Shown here: one piece after another, positions 43,966 through 54,473 of the stretch
Layout: every line of letters starts with the position of its first letter
Numbering within the stretch: position 1 is the stretch's first letter
Made by a program: the position numbers and the translations under genes
Source: Mesorhizobium sp. ORS 3324
GTDB taxonomy: Bacteria; Pseudomonadota; Alphaproteobacteria; Rhizobiales; Rhizobiaceae
Direction of reading: 5' to 3'
DNA: 64,000 bases
Assembly (NCBI GenBank): GCA_000824825.2
Contig: LM655191.1
Coordinates: 60,277-124,276, forward strand
Notes under the pieces: generated by a model
Database searches by the model: none
What the model was told of the DNA's origin: nothing
The model's input: the letters and a program-made list of their open reading frames with translations, nothing else

Positions 43966-45222
43966 ATGGGACTGGCAGGCACCGCAGACAAGGGGCGTGG
44001 CGCCGGCGGCCATCTCCGCCACATCGCAAGGATCTTTTTCCTGCTGGCGATCCTGCTTGGCCTCACAGCCGCCTCATCGGCCGACGGGCTGCTTGGCGCA
44101 ACCGGCTACAGGATGGCCGGCGACGCCACCAAGATGCGCATCGTGATGACCTTCGATCGCGAGCCGGACGTGAAGTGGTTCCTGCTGCGCGGCCCCAACC
44201 GCCTTGTCGTCGATCTGCCGCGCACGCGATTCGCCCTCGACGCCAAGGATGTGAAACCGCGAGGCCTTGTGCGGGCGGTTCGCTATGGCGAACAGGGCCA
44301 GGGCTCGCGGCTGATCCTTACCGGCAAGGGGCCGTTCGCCGTCGACAAGCTCGATGTGTTGAAGAATGACGACGGCAGCGGCTATCGCATCGCCATCGAC
44401 ATATCGGCCGCATCGGAACGGGAATTCGACGAAGCCCTCGCCAACCAGTCGCTGACCACCGGCTCGACCGTTTCCACAGACAAGGGCGGCCGGGTCGGCA
44501 CCGGGCCGGTCTCGGCGCCCGGCCACCGCTTCACCGTGGTCATCGATCCCGGCCATGGCGGCGTCGACGGCGGCGCCGAGAGCGCCGGCGGCACGGTCGA
44601 GAAGAACGTCACGCTCGCCTTCGCCGCCGAATTGCGCGACAGGCTGGCCGCGGTCGGCACATATGACGTGTTCATGACGCGGGACAGCGACGTGTACCTG
44701 CCGCTCGACGAGCGCGTGCGCATCGCCCGCCAGCACGAGGCCGATCTTCTCATCTCCATTCATGCCGACACGATTGCCGTCAAGGGCCTTCGGGGCGCCA
44801 CCGTCTACACGCTCTCCGACAAGGCCTCCGACCCCGAGGCCCAGGCGCTCGCCGACCGGGAAAACCTGTCCGACCAGTTCGCCGGCATGAAGATCGAGGA
44901 CGACAACAAGGAGGTCACCGACATCCTGATCGACCTGATCCGCCGCGAGACCCATGGCTTTTCGATGAGCTTCGCTCACACGCTGGTCGGACAGCTGTCG
45001 ACCAGCGTCGGCTTGATCAACAATCCGCAGCGTTCGGCGGGCTTCAAGGTGCTGAAGGCGCCCGACGTTCCCTCGGTGCTGGTCGAGCTTGGCTATCTCT
45101 CCAACAGCAAGGACGAGGCGCAGCTGCTCAGCGCAGAATGGCGCGGCAAGGCGGCGCAAAGCATAACCAACGCCGTTGCCCTTTTCGCCGCGGCGAAGGC
45201 CGGAACCGCGACTGGTGGCTGA
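43966..45222 (+). CDS. N-acetylmuramoyl-L-alanine amidase (AmiC-like)
   Basis: 418 residues. Periplasmic zinc amidase that cuts septal peptidoglycan cross-walls. An N-terminal signal (hydrophobic about 20-35, T-A-A-S-S-A-D), an AMIN targeting domain (about 38-130; R-I-V-M-T-F-D, R-L-V-V-D-L-P), and an Amidase_3 domain (about 185-410) with I-D-P-G-H-G-G-V-D (zinc His) and S-I-H-A-D. ATG 43966 follows GGGACAGAG; the frame is open to 43774 without support. Upstream of PBP1A, a consistent cell-wall pairing. Confidence 0.93.
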   Translation: MGLAGTADKGRGAGGHLRHIARIFFLLAILLGLTAASSADGLLGATGYRMAGDATKMRIVMTFDREPDVKWFLLRGPNRLVVDLPRTRFALDAKDVKPRGLVRAVRYGEQGQGSRLILTGKGPFAVDKLDVLKNDDGSGYRIAIDISAASEREFDEALANQSLTTGSTVSTDKGGRVGTGPVSAPGHRFTVVIDPGHGGVDGGAESAGGTVEKNVTLAFAAELRDRLAAVGTYDVFMTRDSDVYLPLDERVRIARQHEADLLISIHADTIAVKGLRGATVYTLSDKASDPEAQALADRENLSDQFAGMKIEDDNKEVTDILIDLIRRETHGFSMSFAHTLVGQLSTSVGLINNPQRSAGFKVLKAPDVPSVLVELGYLSNSKDEAQLLSAEWRGKAAQSITNAVALFAAAKAGTATGG

Positions 45223-45456
45223 GAGGCTTGCGGCCTCCCGCAACCCATAAGCCCCTCCCACAACCACAAGCGGCGTTGCGCGGCAACAACACGTAGCGTT
45301 ATTATTTCGCGGACCGAGTCCTGAAATCTCGCGCTGCCGTATTTTGTCCACATGGTGGCGACATGGGTTTTCATTGCGGATTGGGAACCGCCCCGGGAAG
45401 CTTGCGCGACTGTCGGCTTCGTCTAGGAAAATCCCGAACCTCGGACTGGAGCGGGC

Positions 45457-47913
45457 ATGATTCGTCTCATCGGCTATTTCTTCGGCATCGGCACGACGCT
45501 GGCGCTGCTGGTCGCTGCGGGTCTGGCCATCTACATCAGTCATCTGACGAAGGATCTGCCCGACTACGAAGTTCTCGCCAAATACGAGCCGCCGGTGACG
45601 ACGCGCATCCATGCCTCGGACGGCTCGCTGATGGCCGAATATGCGCGCGAGCGTCGGCTCTATCTGCCGATCCAGGCGATTCCGGATCGCGTCAAGGCCG
45701 CCTTCATGTCGGCCGAGGACAAGAACTTCTACAACCACCCCGGCATCGACATCACCGGCCTTGGCCGCGCCATCATCGTCAACTTGCAGAATTTCGGCTC
45801 CGGCAGGCGCCAGGTCGGCGCCTCGACGATCACGCAGCAGGTGGCGAAGAACTTCCTGCTCACTGCCGACCAGACCTACGAGCGCAAGATCAAGGAGATG
45901 ATCCTGGCCTTCCGCATCGAGCAGGCCTATTCGAAGGACCGCATCCTCGAACTCTATCTCAACGAGATCTTCTTCGGCTTCGGCGCCTATGGCGTCGCCG
46001 GCGCCGCGCTCACCTATTTCGACAAGTCGGTCAACGAGCTCACCGTTGCGGAAGCCGCCTATCTCGCTTCGCTGCCCAAGGGCCCCAACAACTATCATCC
46101 CTTCAAGCATGCCGATCGCGCGCTCGAGCGCCGCAACTGGGTCATCGACCAGATGGTTGCGAACGGTTACGTCAGCCACGACGAGGGCGAGAAGGCCAAG
46201 GCCGAGCCGCTCGGCGTGACGCCGCGCCGCAACGGCTCCTATTTGTTCGCGGGCGAGTATTTCACCGAGGAAGTGCGCCGCCAGATCATCGCCCGCTATG
46301 GCGAGAACGCGCTTTACGAGGGCGGCCTGTCGGTTCGCACGACGCTCGATCCGAAAATCCAGCTCATCGCCCGCAAGGCCATGCAGAACGGCTTGTTGAA
46401 ATACGACATGCTGCGCGGCTATCGCGGACCGGTGACCCATATCGATGTTTCCGGCGACTGGGGTGTGCCGCTCGGCAACGTCAAGGGCCTGGAGGACGTG
46501 CCGGAATGGACGCTCGCCGTCGTGCTCGACAGTTCGGCCGACGGCCTGACGATCGGACTTCAACCGAAGCGTCAGGTATCGGGCGAGCTCGTCAAGGAGC
46601 GTGTCGAGGGTATCGTCAGCAAGGACGACATGGGCTTTGCCATGCGCCATTTCGTCAACGGCAAGTCCGTCAGGGCGAAATCTCCGGCTGAGGTGCTGGA
46701 GCCCGGCGACGTCATCTTCGTTCAGAAGAACGAAGGCTCGGACAATGCCTACACGCTCCGCCAGGCGCCGGAGGTCCAAGGCGGTCTCGTCGCCATGGAC
46801 CCGCACACGGGCCGTGTGCTGGCGATGGTCGGCGGCTTCTCCTACGCACAGTCCGAATTCAACCGCGCCACGCAGGCGATGCGCCAGCCAGGCTCCTCGT
46901 TCAAACCGATCGTCTACTCGGCGGCGCTCGACAACGGTTACACACCGGCATCCGTGATCATGGACGGCCCGATCACCATCCAGAGCGGCAACACGACCTG
47001 GACGCCGAAGAACTATGACGGCACGGTCGCCGGCCCGGCCACGTTGCGCTCGGGCATCGAGAAATCGCGCAACCTGATGACGGTGCGGCTCGCCAACGAC
47101 ATGGGCATGAAGCTGGTCGTCGAATATGCCGAACGCTTCGGCGTCTACGACCATCTCGCGCCCTATCTGCCGATGGCGCTGGGCTCGGGCGAGACCACGG
47201 TCATGCGCATGGTGTCGGCCTATTCGATCATGGCCAATGGCGGCAAGTCGATCAAACCGTCGCTGATCGACCGCATCCAGGACCGCTACGGCAAGACCGT
47301 GTTCAAGCAGGACGAGCGCGGCTGCGAAGGCTGCAACGCCACCGAATGGAAGAACCAGCCCGAGCCGGAACTGGTCGACAATTCCGAGCAGGTGCTTGAC
47401 CCGATGACGGCCTACCAGATCACCTCGATGATGGAAGGCGTCGTGCAGCGCGGCACCGGCGCCACCATTGCCGAGCTTGGCCGCCATATCGCCGGCAAGA
47501 CCGGCACGACCAATGACGAGAAGGACGCCTGGTTCATCGGCTTCACGCCGAACCTCGTCGTCGGTCTGTATATGGGCTACGACACGCCGCGCGGCCTCGG
47601 CAAGGGCGCCACCGGTGGCGGTCTGGCGGCGCCGATCTTCAAGGATTTCATGCGCGTGGCATTGGACGGCACGCCCAACGTCGACTTCCAGGTTCCGGAA
47701 GGCATGAAGCTGATCGCCATCAACCGCAAGACCGGCATGCGCGCCGCCGAAGGGGATCCGAACACCATCGTCGAGGCGTTCAAGCCCGGCACCGGTCCGG
47801 CCGACAGCTATTGGGTCATCGGCATGGGGGCGGACGGCTCCAACGGCGCCGGTGGCGCGCTGTCGCCGCAGGCCAACCAGGCCATCCAGGATGGCGGCGG
47901 CGGCCTCTACTGA
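45457..47913 (+). CDS. mrcA: Penicillin-binding protein 1A
   Basis: 818 residues. Bifunctional peptidoglycan synthase anchored by one N-terminal helix (about 7-27). The glycosyltransferase domain (about 55-230) has E-D-K-N-F-Y-N-H-P-G and T-I-T-Q-Q-V-A-K-N; the transpeptidase domain has S-S-F-K (SxxK) near residue 485 and K-T-G-T-T near 683. An OB-like domain lies between them. It follows the amidase gene on the same strand after 234 bases. Confidence 0.96.
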   Translation: MIRLIGYFFGIGTTLALLVAAGLAIYISHLTKDLPDYEVLAKYEPPVTTRIHASDGSLMAEYARERRLYLPIQAIPDRVKAAFMSAEDKNFYNHPGIDITGLGRAIIVNLQNFGSGRRQVGASTITQQVAKNFLLTADQTYERKIKEMILAFRIEQAYSKDRILELYLNEIFFGFGAYGVAGAALTYFDKSVNELTVAEAAYLASLPKGPNNYHPFKHADRALERRNWVIDQMVANGYVSHDEGEKAKAEPLGVTPRRNGSYLFAGEYFTEEVRRQIIARYGENALYEGGLSVRTTLDPKIQLIARKAMQNGLLKYDMLRGYRGPVTHIDVSGDWGVPLGNVKGLEDVPEWTLAVVLDSSADGLTIGLQPKRQVSGELVKERVEGIVSKDDMGFAMRHFVNGKSVRAKSPAEVLEPGDVIFVQKNEGSDNAYTLRQAPEVQGGLVAMDPHTGRVLAMVGGFSYAQSEFNRATQAMRQPGSSFKPIVYSAALDNGYTPASVIMDGPITIQSGNTTWTPKNYDGTVAGPATLRSGIEKSRNLMTVRLANDMGMKLVVEYAERFGVYDHLAPYLPMALGSGETTVMRMVSAYSIMANGGKSIKPSLIDRIQDRYGKTVFKQDERGCEGCNATEWKNQPEPELVDNSEQVLDPMTAYQITSMMEGVVQRGTGATIAELGRHIAGKTGTTNDEKDAWFIGFTPNLVVGLYMGYDTPRGLGKGATGGGLAAPIFKDFMRVALDGTPNVDFQVPEGMKLIAINRKTGMRAAEGDPNTIVEAFKPGTGPADSYWVIGMGADGSNGAGGALSPQANQAIQDGGGGLY

Positions 47914-48044
47914 CGTCTCCATGTCATGAAATGGGTCGGCAGGTTGACGCTGGCCCATTTCGCTTTACAGGCGGCTGTGCCGTGCCTATGTATCGCGCCG
48001 ATTCCGAAAAAAAGAACGAGACGAACAGGACAGAACGAAAGCCC

Positions 48045-49176
48045 ATGCGCGCGGAAACGCAGAACATTGTCGACGAGATCAGGCAGGCGATAACCCTGCT
48101 GAGGAGGCATCTTTGACTGGGATCAGGCCATCAAGCGGCTTGAATACCTGAACTCGCGCGCGGAGGATTCCAGCCTCTGGAACGACCCCGTGGAAGCGCA
48201 GAAGCTGATGCGGGAACGCCAGAGCCTCGAAGAAGGCATCGGGGCGGTCAAAGGGCTGACCCAGGCGCTCGAGGACAATATCGGCCTGATCGAGCTCGGC
48301 GAGGAAGAGGGCGACGAAAGCGTCGTCGCCGAAGCCGAAGCTGCGCTGCGCTCCATGCAGGGCGAAGCGAAGGCCCGCCAGGTGGAGACGCTGCTCTCGG
48401 GCGAGGCGGACGCCAACGACACCTATCTCGAAATCCATGCCGGCGCCGGCGGCACCGAGAGCCAGGACTGGGCCTCGATGCTTCTGCGCATGTATACGCG
48501 CTGGGCCGAGCGTCGACGCTTCAAGGTCGAGGTGCTGGAAGTCCATGAAGGCGAAGAGGCTGGCATCAAGTCGGCCACGGTGTTGATCAAGGGCCACAAC
48601 GCCTATGGCTGGCTGAAGACGGAATCGGGCGTCCATCGCCTGGTGCGCATCTCGCCCTATGACAGCAATGCGCGCCGCCACACGTCCTTCGCCAGCGTCT
48701 GGGTCTATCCGGTCATCGACGACACGATCGAGATCAATGTCTCCGAATCGGACGTGCGCATCGACACCTACCGTTCCTCGGGCTCCGGCGGCCAGCACGT
48801 CAACACGACCGACTCGGCGGTGCGCATCACCCATCTCGCGACCGGCATCGCGGTCGCCTGCCAGGCGGAGCGCTCGCAGCACAAGAACCGGGCCAAGGCC
48901 TGGGAGATGCTGCGCTCCAGGCTCTATGAGGAAGAGCTGAAGAAGCGCGAGGCCGTGGCGAACGCCACCGAGGCGTCGAAGAGCGATATCGGCTGGGGTC
49001 ACCAGATCCGCTCTTATGTGCTGCAGCCCTATCAGTTGGTGAAGGACCTGCGCACCGGCGTTGAAAACACCTCGCCGTCAAGCGTGCTCGACGGCGACCT
49101 CGACGAGTTCATGGAGGCCTCGCTGTCGCATCGTATCGAGGGCGGCGCCGGCGAAGCGGTGGCTGATCTGGACTAA
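48045..49176 (+). CDS. prfB: Peptide chain release factor 2, expressed by +1 frameshift
   Basis: Join 48045-48113 and 48115-49176, giving 376 residues. Frame 0 encodes 23 residues and ends at an in-frame TGA at 48114-48116. Ribosomes must slip +1 at CTT-TGA-C to read GAC and continue. The GGQ hydrolysis motif is in S-G-S-G-G-Q-H-V-N. The stop-codon recognition tripeptide reads S-P-Y (in R-I-S-P-Y-D-S) instead of the S-P-F of E. coli RF2. The TGA in the frame is the autoregulatory sensor of RF2 level. Follows mrcA. Confidence 0.96.
48101..48117 (+). promoter_or_regulatory. Programmed +1 frameshift signal of prfB
   Basis: GAGGAGGCATCTTTGAC: an internal Shine-Dalgarno-like AGGAGG three bases upstream of the slippery CTT codon, then the TGA stop and a C at the following base, which weakens termination. 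All elements of the classic RF2 signal are present. Confidence 0.95.
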
Positions 49177-49267
49177 GGGTATGTTCATATTCAGGTGAGG
49201 CCGGCCTGCAATTGGCGACCTGATCTTGGATCCGAACACGCTGTGCATCGCAACGACGGAGGAGCCT

Positions 49268-49672
49268 GTGACCCGCATCCTGACAGGAAGATGCTTCTGC
49301 GGTCAGGTGCGCTACGAGGTTGCCGACGAGTTCGCCTACGCGGCGAATTGCCATTGCTCGAACTGCCGTCGCACCACTGGGTCGGCCTTCAAGGCCTTTG
49401 CCGGCATCGAGCGCGACAAGTTCCGTCTCACCGCGGGCGACGACAAGCTGCTGATCTACGGCGATACCGGCGGCCACGACGCGCATTGCGGGCAATGCGG
49501 CTCGCTGCTCTATTCATTGGTGCGGGAAGGCGCCTATGTCCATGTCCCCATGGGGACGTTGACCGACGATCCAGCCATTCGTCCGAGCGCACACATCTTC
49601 GTCGGTTCCAAGGCGAAATGGTTCACAATTACAGACGACCTGCCGCAATATCGTGAACATGTCACCGGCTGA
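49268..49672 (+). CDS. GFA-family zinc protein (paralogue 1)
   Basis: 134 residues with the cysteine set C-F-C-G near the start, C-H-C-S-N-C and C-G-Q-C, the zinc-ribbon of the glutathione-dependent formaldehyde-activating (Gfa/CENP-V) fold. Most members are not proven enzymes. GTG 49268 follows GGAGG; the TTG at 49226 in frame is less likely. Confidence 0.85.
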   Translation: MTRILTGRCFCGQVRYEVADEFAYAANCHCSNCRRTTGSAFKAFAGIERDKFRLTAGDDKLLIYGDTGGHDAHCGQCGSLLYSLVREGAYVHVPMGTLTDDPAIRPSAHIFVGSKAKWFTITDDLPQYREHVTG

Positions 49673-49971
49673 GGGGTTGGAACCCGTTTTGCCGGAATTT
49701 CGTTGTTAGGCACCCTGGTCGCCGGGTTGTCGCTTTACCTCTCGTAACCAAGTCGGCGCACCTTTCCTGCGGCCGACGCTGAAGCCCGGTGCGATCCAAC
49801 GGGCGCTTCCACTTCTTGCGCCGGCCAAGGAATCAGCCCAGCATTCGGGCTGCGGGGGAGAGAAGCATTTATGGCCGGACGCGGCATATCTGCGACTGAC
49901 GATCCGGCCACTGGGAAGACACGTTCCGGGAACGGGCAAGCTAACGCTTGATGCTCGAAAGGAACACTTCG
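49673..49971. other. Gap between GFA gene 1 and the small secreted protein
   Basis: About 300 bases in which I see no convincing gene. A minus-strand frame across it overlaps the next gene antisense and looks like chance. Confidence 0.5.
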
Positions 49972-50349
49972 ATGTCTGTTGCCAAGTCAAGATCGGCCCA
50001 AGCCGTTCGATCGGCAGGGCGATTGTTGTTTCCCCTGTCCGCTGCTGTTGGGGTGGCCATGCTGACCGCGACCGCTGGCGCGCACGATGCCAAACCCACG
50101 GCGGCGCTTCCACAAGGTTGGAGCTATCCCTTTGCCTGCTGCGCCAACTACGATTGCAAGGAGGTGCCGCAGACATCGATCGGCGAAAAGCCGGAAGGCT
50201 ACGTGATAAAGGGCACGGGCGAGGTGGTCGCCTACAGCGACAAGCGTGTCAAGAATTCGCCCGACGGCGAATATCACTGGTGCGCGCACCAGGCCGGGCT
50301 CGATGCCGGCAAGACCATCTGCCTGTTCGTGCCGCCGCCGTCCTACTAG
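49972..50349 (+). CDS. Small secreted cysteine-rich protein, unknown function
   Basis: 125 residues. A signal peptide (basic start, hydrophobic about 17-35, cleavage near A-G-A-H) precedes a domain with C-C-A-N-Y-D-C and W-C-A-H-Q...C-L-F, so five cysteines, four of which could pair in the periplasm. Related proteins are common in rhizobia (recalled), function unknown. ATG 49972 has AAAGGA eight bases upstream. Confidence 0.65.
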   Translation: MSVAKSRSAQAVRSAGRLLFPLSAAVGVAMLTATAGAHDAKPTAALPQGWSYPFACCANYDCKEVPQTSIGEKPEGYVIKGTGEVVAYSDKRVKNSPDGEYHWCAHQAGLDAGKTICLFVPPPSY

Positions 50350-50664
50350 GAGCCAGCGGACCGAAGGTGCTCAAAAGCGCGTGAGCCCCCGACCCTCGAC
50401 AGCATCGCGCTGCCAAGCCCGCTGACAGACAGTTGTCAGGACCGATTCTTTATGTTGCCTTGCCGCTGGAGCAATTCCAGGAAAAGTGCGCAGCGGTTTT
50501 CCGTCCGGAATTGCGTTAGGGATGAACAGCAATTCCAGGAAAAGTGCGCAGCGGTTTTCCGTCCGGAATTGCGTTAGGGATGAACAGCAATTCCGGGAAA
50601 AGTGCCCAGCGGTTTTCCGTGCGGAATTGCGAGATGGGCGGCGGACAACGGAGAGGCGACGTTC
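50350..50664. other. Gap filled by tandem palindromes
   Basis: About 315 bases. No gene is seen; nearly half is the three-copy RPE1 tandem array at 50471-50630. Confidence 0.6.
50471..50630. repeat. Three tandem RPE1 palindromes with 58-base period
   Basis: Copies start at 50471, 50529 and 50587, exactly 58 bases apart: a 44-base palindrome plus a 14-base spacer (gttagggatgaaca). Copies 1 and 2 are identical; copy 3 differs at a few positions (ccggg for ccagg, gcccag for gcgcag, gtgcgg for gtccgg). Confidence 0.92.
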
Positions 50665-51033
50665 ATGGCTATCAAGGGAAGCTGCCACTGCAAGGCGACG
50701 ACATTCGAGGTTTCGGAAGCGCCGCAGACAGTCACGCAATGCACATGCTCTTTTTGCTCCAAGCGCGGGGCGCTTTGGGCTTATTACGTTCCATCGCAAT
50801 TCAAGCTCACCAGTCCGCCCGAAAACGTCTCCTTCTACCGCTGGGGCTCGAAAACCATCAAACATGGCTTTTGCGCCGTCTGCGGCTGCGGCACCTTCAC
50901 CGAGACGCCTGATTGGTCGACCGGTCAGCCGGACTTCGACAACCCAAGAATCAGCGTCAACTCCCGGCTGTTCGACGATTTCGATCTGGATAAGGTCGAG
51001 GTGGTGGTGATTGACGGCAAGAACCTCTGGTAG
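50665..51033 (+). CDS. GFA-family zinc protein (paralogue 2)
   Basis: 122 residues with C-H-C, C-T-C-S-F-C and C-A-V-C-G-C, the same zinc-ribbon family as the gene at 49268 but clearly diverged. ATG 50665 follows GGAGAGG. It begins 34 bases after the RPE1 array. Confidence 0.87.
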   Translation: MAIKGSCHCKATTFEVSEAPQTVTQCTCSFCSKRGALWAYYVPSQFKLTSPPENVSFYRWGSKTIKHGFCAVCGCGTFTETPDWSTGQPDFDNPRISVNSRLFDDFDLDKVEVVVIDGKNLW

Positions 51034-51138
51034 CACCGGTTTCCCGTTCCGCTTTTTGCCGCAATTCATGTTACAAGGCATGCGGAAGGGCTGATTTGGC
51101 GCGGCCGCAACGGTCGCGATTTGGAGAGGGACAATCTT

Positions 51139-51789
51139 ATGAAGAAGACCGTGCTCGTCGTCGTGGCGACGGCTGTGCTCGTTAGCGCCTGCACCACCAC
51201 CGATCCGTATACCGGCGACCAGAAGATCTCCAACACCGCGGCCGGCGCCGGCCTCGGCGCCCTGGCAGGCGCCAGCCTCGGTCTGCTCGCCGGCGGCAAC
51301 GACCGCCGCAACGCGCTGATCGGCGCGGGCATCGGCGCGCTTGCCGGCGGCGCGATCGGCGCGACGATGGACCAGAACGAAGCGGAGCTCCGCCGCCAGT
51401 TGCAGGGCACCGGCGTCAGCGTCACCCGCAGCGGCGACCAGATCATCCTCAACATGCCGTCCGACATCACCTTCAACGTCGATCAGGACGCCGTGAAGCC
51501 GGGCTTCTACCCGGTGCTGAACTCGGTGGCGCTGGTGCTGAACAAGTTCCGCCAGACCACAGTCGACGTCTTCGGCCACACCGATTCAACCGGCGGCGAC
51601 GAACACAATTTCGACCTGTCGCAGCGCCGCGCGCTCGCCGTCGCCAACTACCTGTCGGGGCAGGGCGTCGATTCCCGCCGCTTCGCCGTCACCGGCTTCG
51701 GCAAGACGCGTCCGATCGCTTCGAACGCAACGGCCGCCGGCCGCGCCCAGAACCGTCGCGTCGAGATCCAGCTGTCGCCGCTGACCTGA
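51139..51789 (+). CDS. OmpA-family outer-membrane lipoprotein with glycine zipper
   Basis: 216 residues. Lipobox L-V-S-A-C (about 15-19, lipid on Cys), then glycine-zipper repeats rich in Gly/Ala (about 35-80) that can insert in membranes, then an OmpA C-terminal domain (about 105-215) with H-T-D-S-T-G, L-S-Q-R-R-A and N-R-R-V-E-I that binds peptidoglycan. ATG 51139 follows GGAGAGGG. This resembles YiaD/Pal-like proteins. Confidence 0.92.
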   Translation: MKKTVLVVVATAVLVSACTTTDPYTGDQKISNTAAGAGLGALAGASLGLLAGGNDRRNALIGAGIGALAGGAIGATMDQNEAELRRQLQGTGVSVTRSGDQIILNMPSDITFNVDQDAVKPGFYPVLNSVALVLNKFRQTTVDVFGHTDSTGGDEHNFDLSQRRALAVANYLSGQGVDSRRFAVTGFGKTRPIASNATAAGRAQNRRVEIQLSPLT

Positions 51790-51813
51790 CAAAACGCTTC
51801 CGGCTACTCTGCG

Positions 51814-51843
51814 AAACGGCCCGGCGAGGGCCGTTTTGTTTTG
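51814..51843 (+). terminator. Terminator of the OmpA-family gene
   Basis: AAACGGCCC, five-base loop, GGGCCGTTT, then TGTTTTGG. A perfect nine-pair stem 25 bases after the stop codon. Confidence 0.88.
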
Positions 51844-52018
51844 GCGTGGGTCAAAGGTCTTATGGCATTAGCTAGTTCTAATTGATGCTTTCCCAGAGCC
51901 TAGGAAAAGACTAGCATCGACGCTGTTCCAGAGGGGATGAGGCGGTGCAACCGGCCGCGCAATCAGCATTTTTCCGCCTCGGTCTTGCACGGCCAGATCA
52001 AAATCTGGGAGGAATGCA

Positions 52019-52627
52019 ATGATAAGAACGGCTCGCCTCGGGCGCTGCGGCGTCCTCGTTTTGACTGGTCTCTTGGGCGGGTGGTTGGGTGTTGCCACGG
52101 CTCAGGCCGAAGACGCCAACAAGGCCGATATCGAAGCCTTGAAAAAGTCGCTGGCCAAATACGAGGATTACACGGCCGCCATCCGCGATCTTTATCTCTC
52201 GACTGAAGGTTGCGTCTACTACAGCGGCGAGAAGATACCGGGCGCAATGGACTATCCGAAGGGCGCCATGGGCGTTCATTTCGTCAACGTCCCAAGCGTC
52301 GGACAGAAGCTCGACCCGATGAAGCCCAACGTCCTGATCTACGAGCCGACGAAGAAGGGCCTGAAACTGGTCGGCGTTGAATGGCTGGTGCCGCTGACGC
52401 CGGACGTCAAGGAAGCACCGAGCCTGTTTGGCCAAAAGTTCATGGGGCCGATGGAGGGACACTATCCCCTCATCCCGCGAGAATTCGTCCACTACGACCT
52501 GCACGCCTGGCTGTTCAGGGACAACCCCAACGGCATGTTCAGCCCGACGAACCCGAACGTGAAATGCAGCAAGGCCGAGTTCCCGATGCTGGAGAAACCG
52601 ACCAAGATGATGCCCGGACCGATGTGA
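52019..52627 (+). CDS. Secreted protein of unknown function
   Basis: 202 residues. A signal peptide (R-L-G-R-C-G-V-L-V-L, cleavage after A-Q-A) precedes a domain with L-Y-L-S-T-E-G-C-V-Y-Y-S-G and V-E-W-L-V-P-L and a C-terminal H-Y-D-L-H-A-W-L-F-R-D-N-P-N-G. I recognise no named family, though similar proteins occur in soil proteobacteria (recalled). GGGAGG lies upstream of the ATG. Two cysteines and several histidines are possible ligands. Confidence 0.65.
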   Translation: MIRTARLGRCGVLVLTGLLGGWLGVATAQAEDANKADIEALKKSLAKYEDYTAAIRDLYLSTEGCVYYSGEKIPGAMDYPKGAMGVHFVNVPSVGQKLDPMKPNVLIYEPTKKGLKLVGVEWLVPLTPDVKEAPSLFGQKFMGPMEGHYPLIPREFVHYDLHAWLFRDNPNGMFSPTNPNVKCSKAEFPMLEKPTKMMPGPM

Positions 52628-52682
52628 GAGGGGCGGGCAATCTCACAAGAGCGCTTCGCTGAACTCTTCAGGCGCAACTGCG

Positions 52683-52713
52683 GTAAAAGAAACGGCCCCG
52701 TTTGGGGCCGTCT
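52683..52713 (-). terminator. Terminator of the DEAD-box helicase gene
   Basis: On the minus strand ACGGCCCC, four-base loop, GGGGCCGT, then TTCTTTTACC. A perfect eight-pair stem with T-run about 30 bases after the helicase stop. Confidence 0.85.
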
Positions 52714-52743
52714 TCGTTCCCGCCGTCGCCGCGTATGGGAAGG

Positions 52744-54282
<1,539 letters not shown>

Positions 54283-54473
54283 GTGTTTGTTGTCTTTGGC
54301 TGGTTCAGGAAAATCGCAACACGTGTTGCGGCAGGCGCCGCGCACCTGCAAGATCGCGGTTGCAGTTAGGCGCAAGTCCGCGATTTGTCAACAGAAACGG
54401 CCGGATTTTGGTGCGATTGTGAAGACGTAACCTTAATCGCGATGCTTAATCGAGGTCCTGTTCTTGCACCGGC

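Noticed and set aside
44074..47958. A 1294-codon open frame on the minus strand opposite the amidase and mrcA genes
   Set aside because: It is antisense to two well-recognised enzymes, has the Arg/His/Asp-rich composition of a shadow frame in GC-rich DNA, and crosses their intergenic region.
49706..50176. A 156-codon minus-strand frame overlapping the small secreted protein
   Set aside because: Antisense to a gene with a good ribosome site and signal peptide; its product is Arg/Ser-rich without a domain.
50471..50630. Regular repeats that might be a CRISPR array
   Set aside because: The repeat unit is a 44-base palindrome with an identical 14-base spacer each time, there are only three copies, and no cas gene is near.
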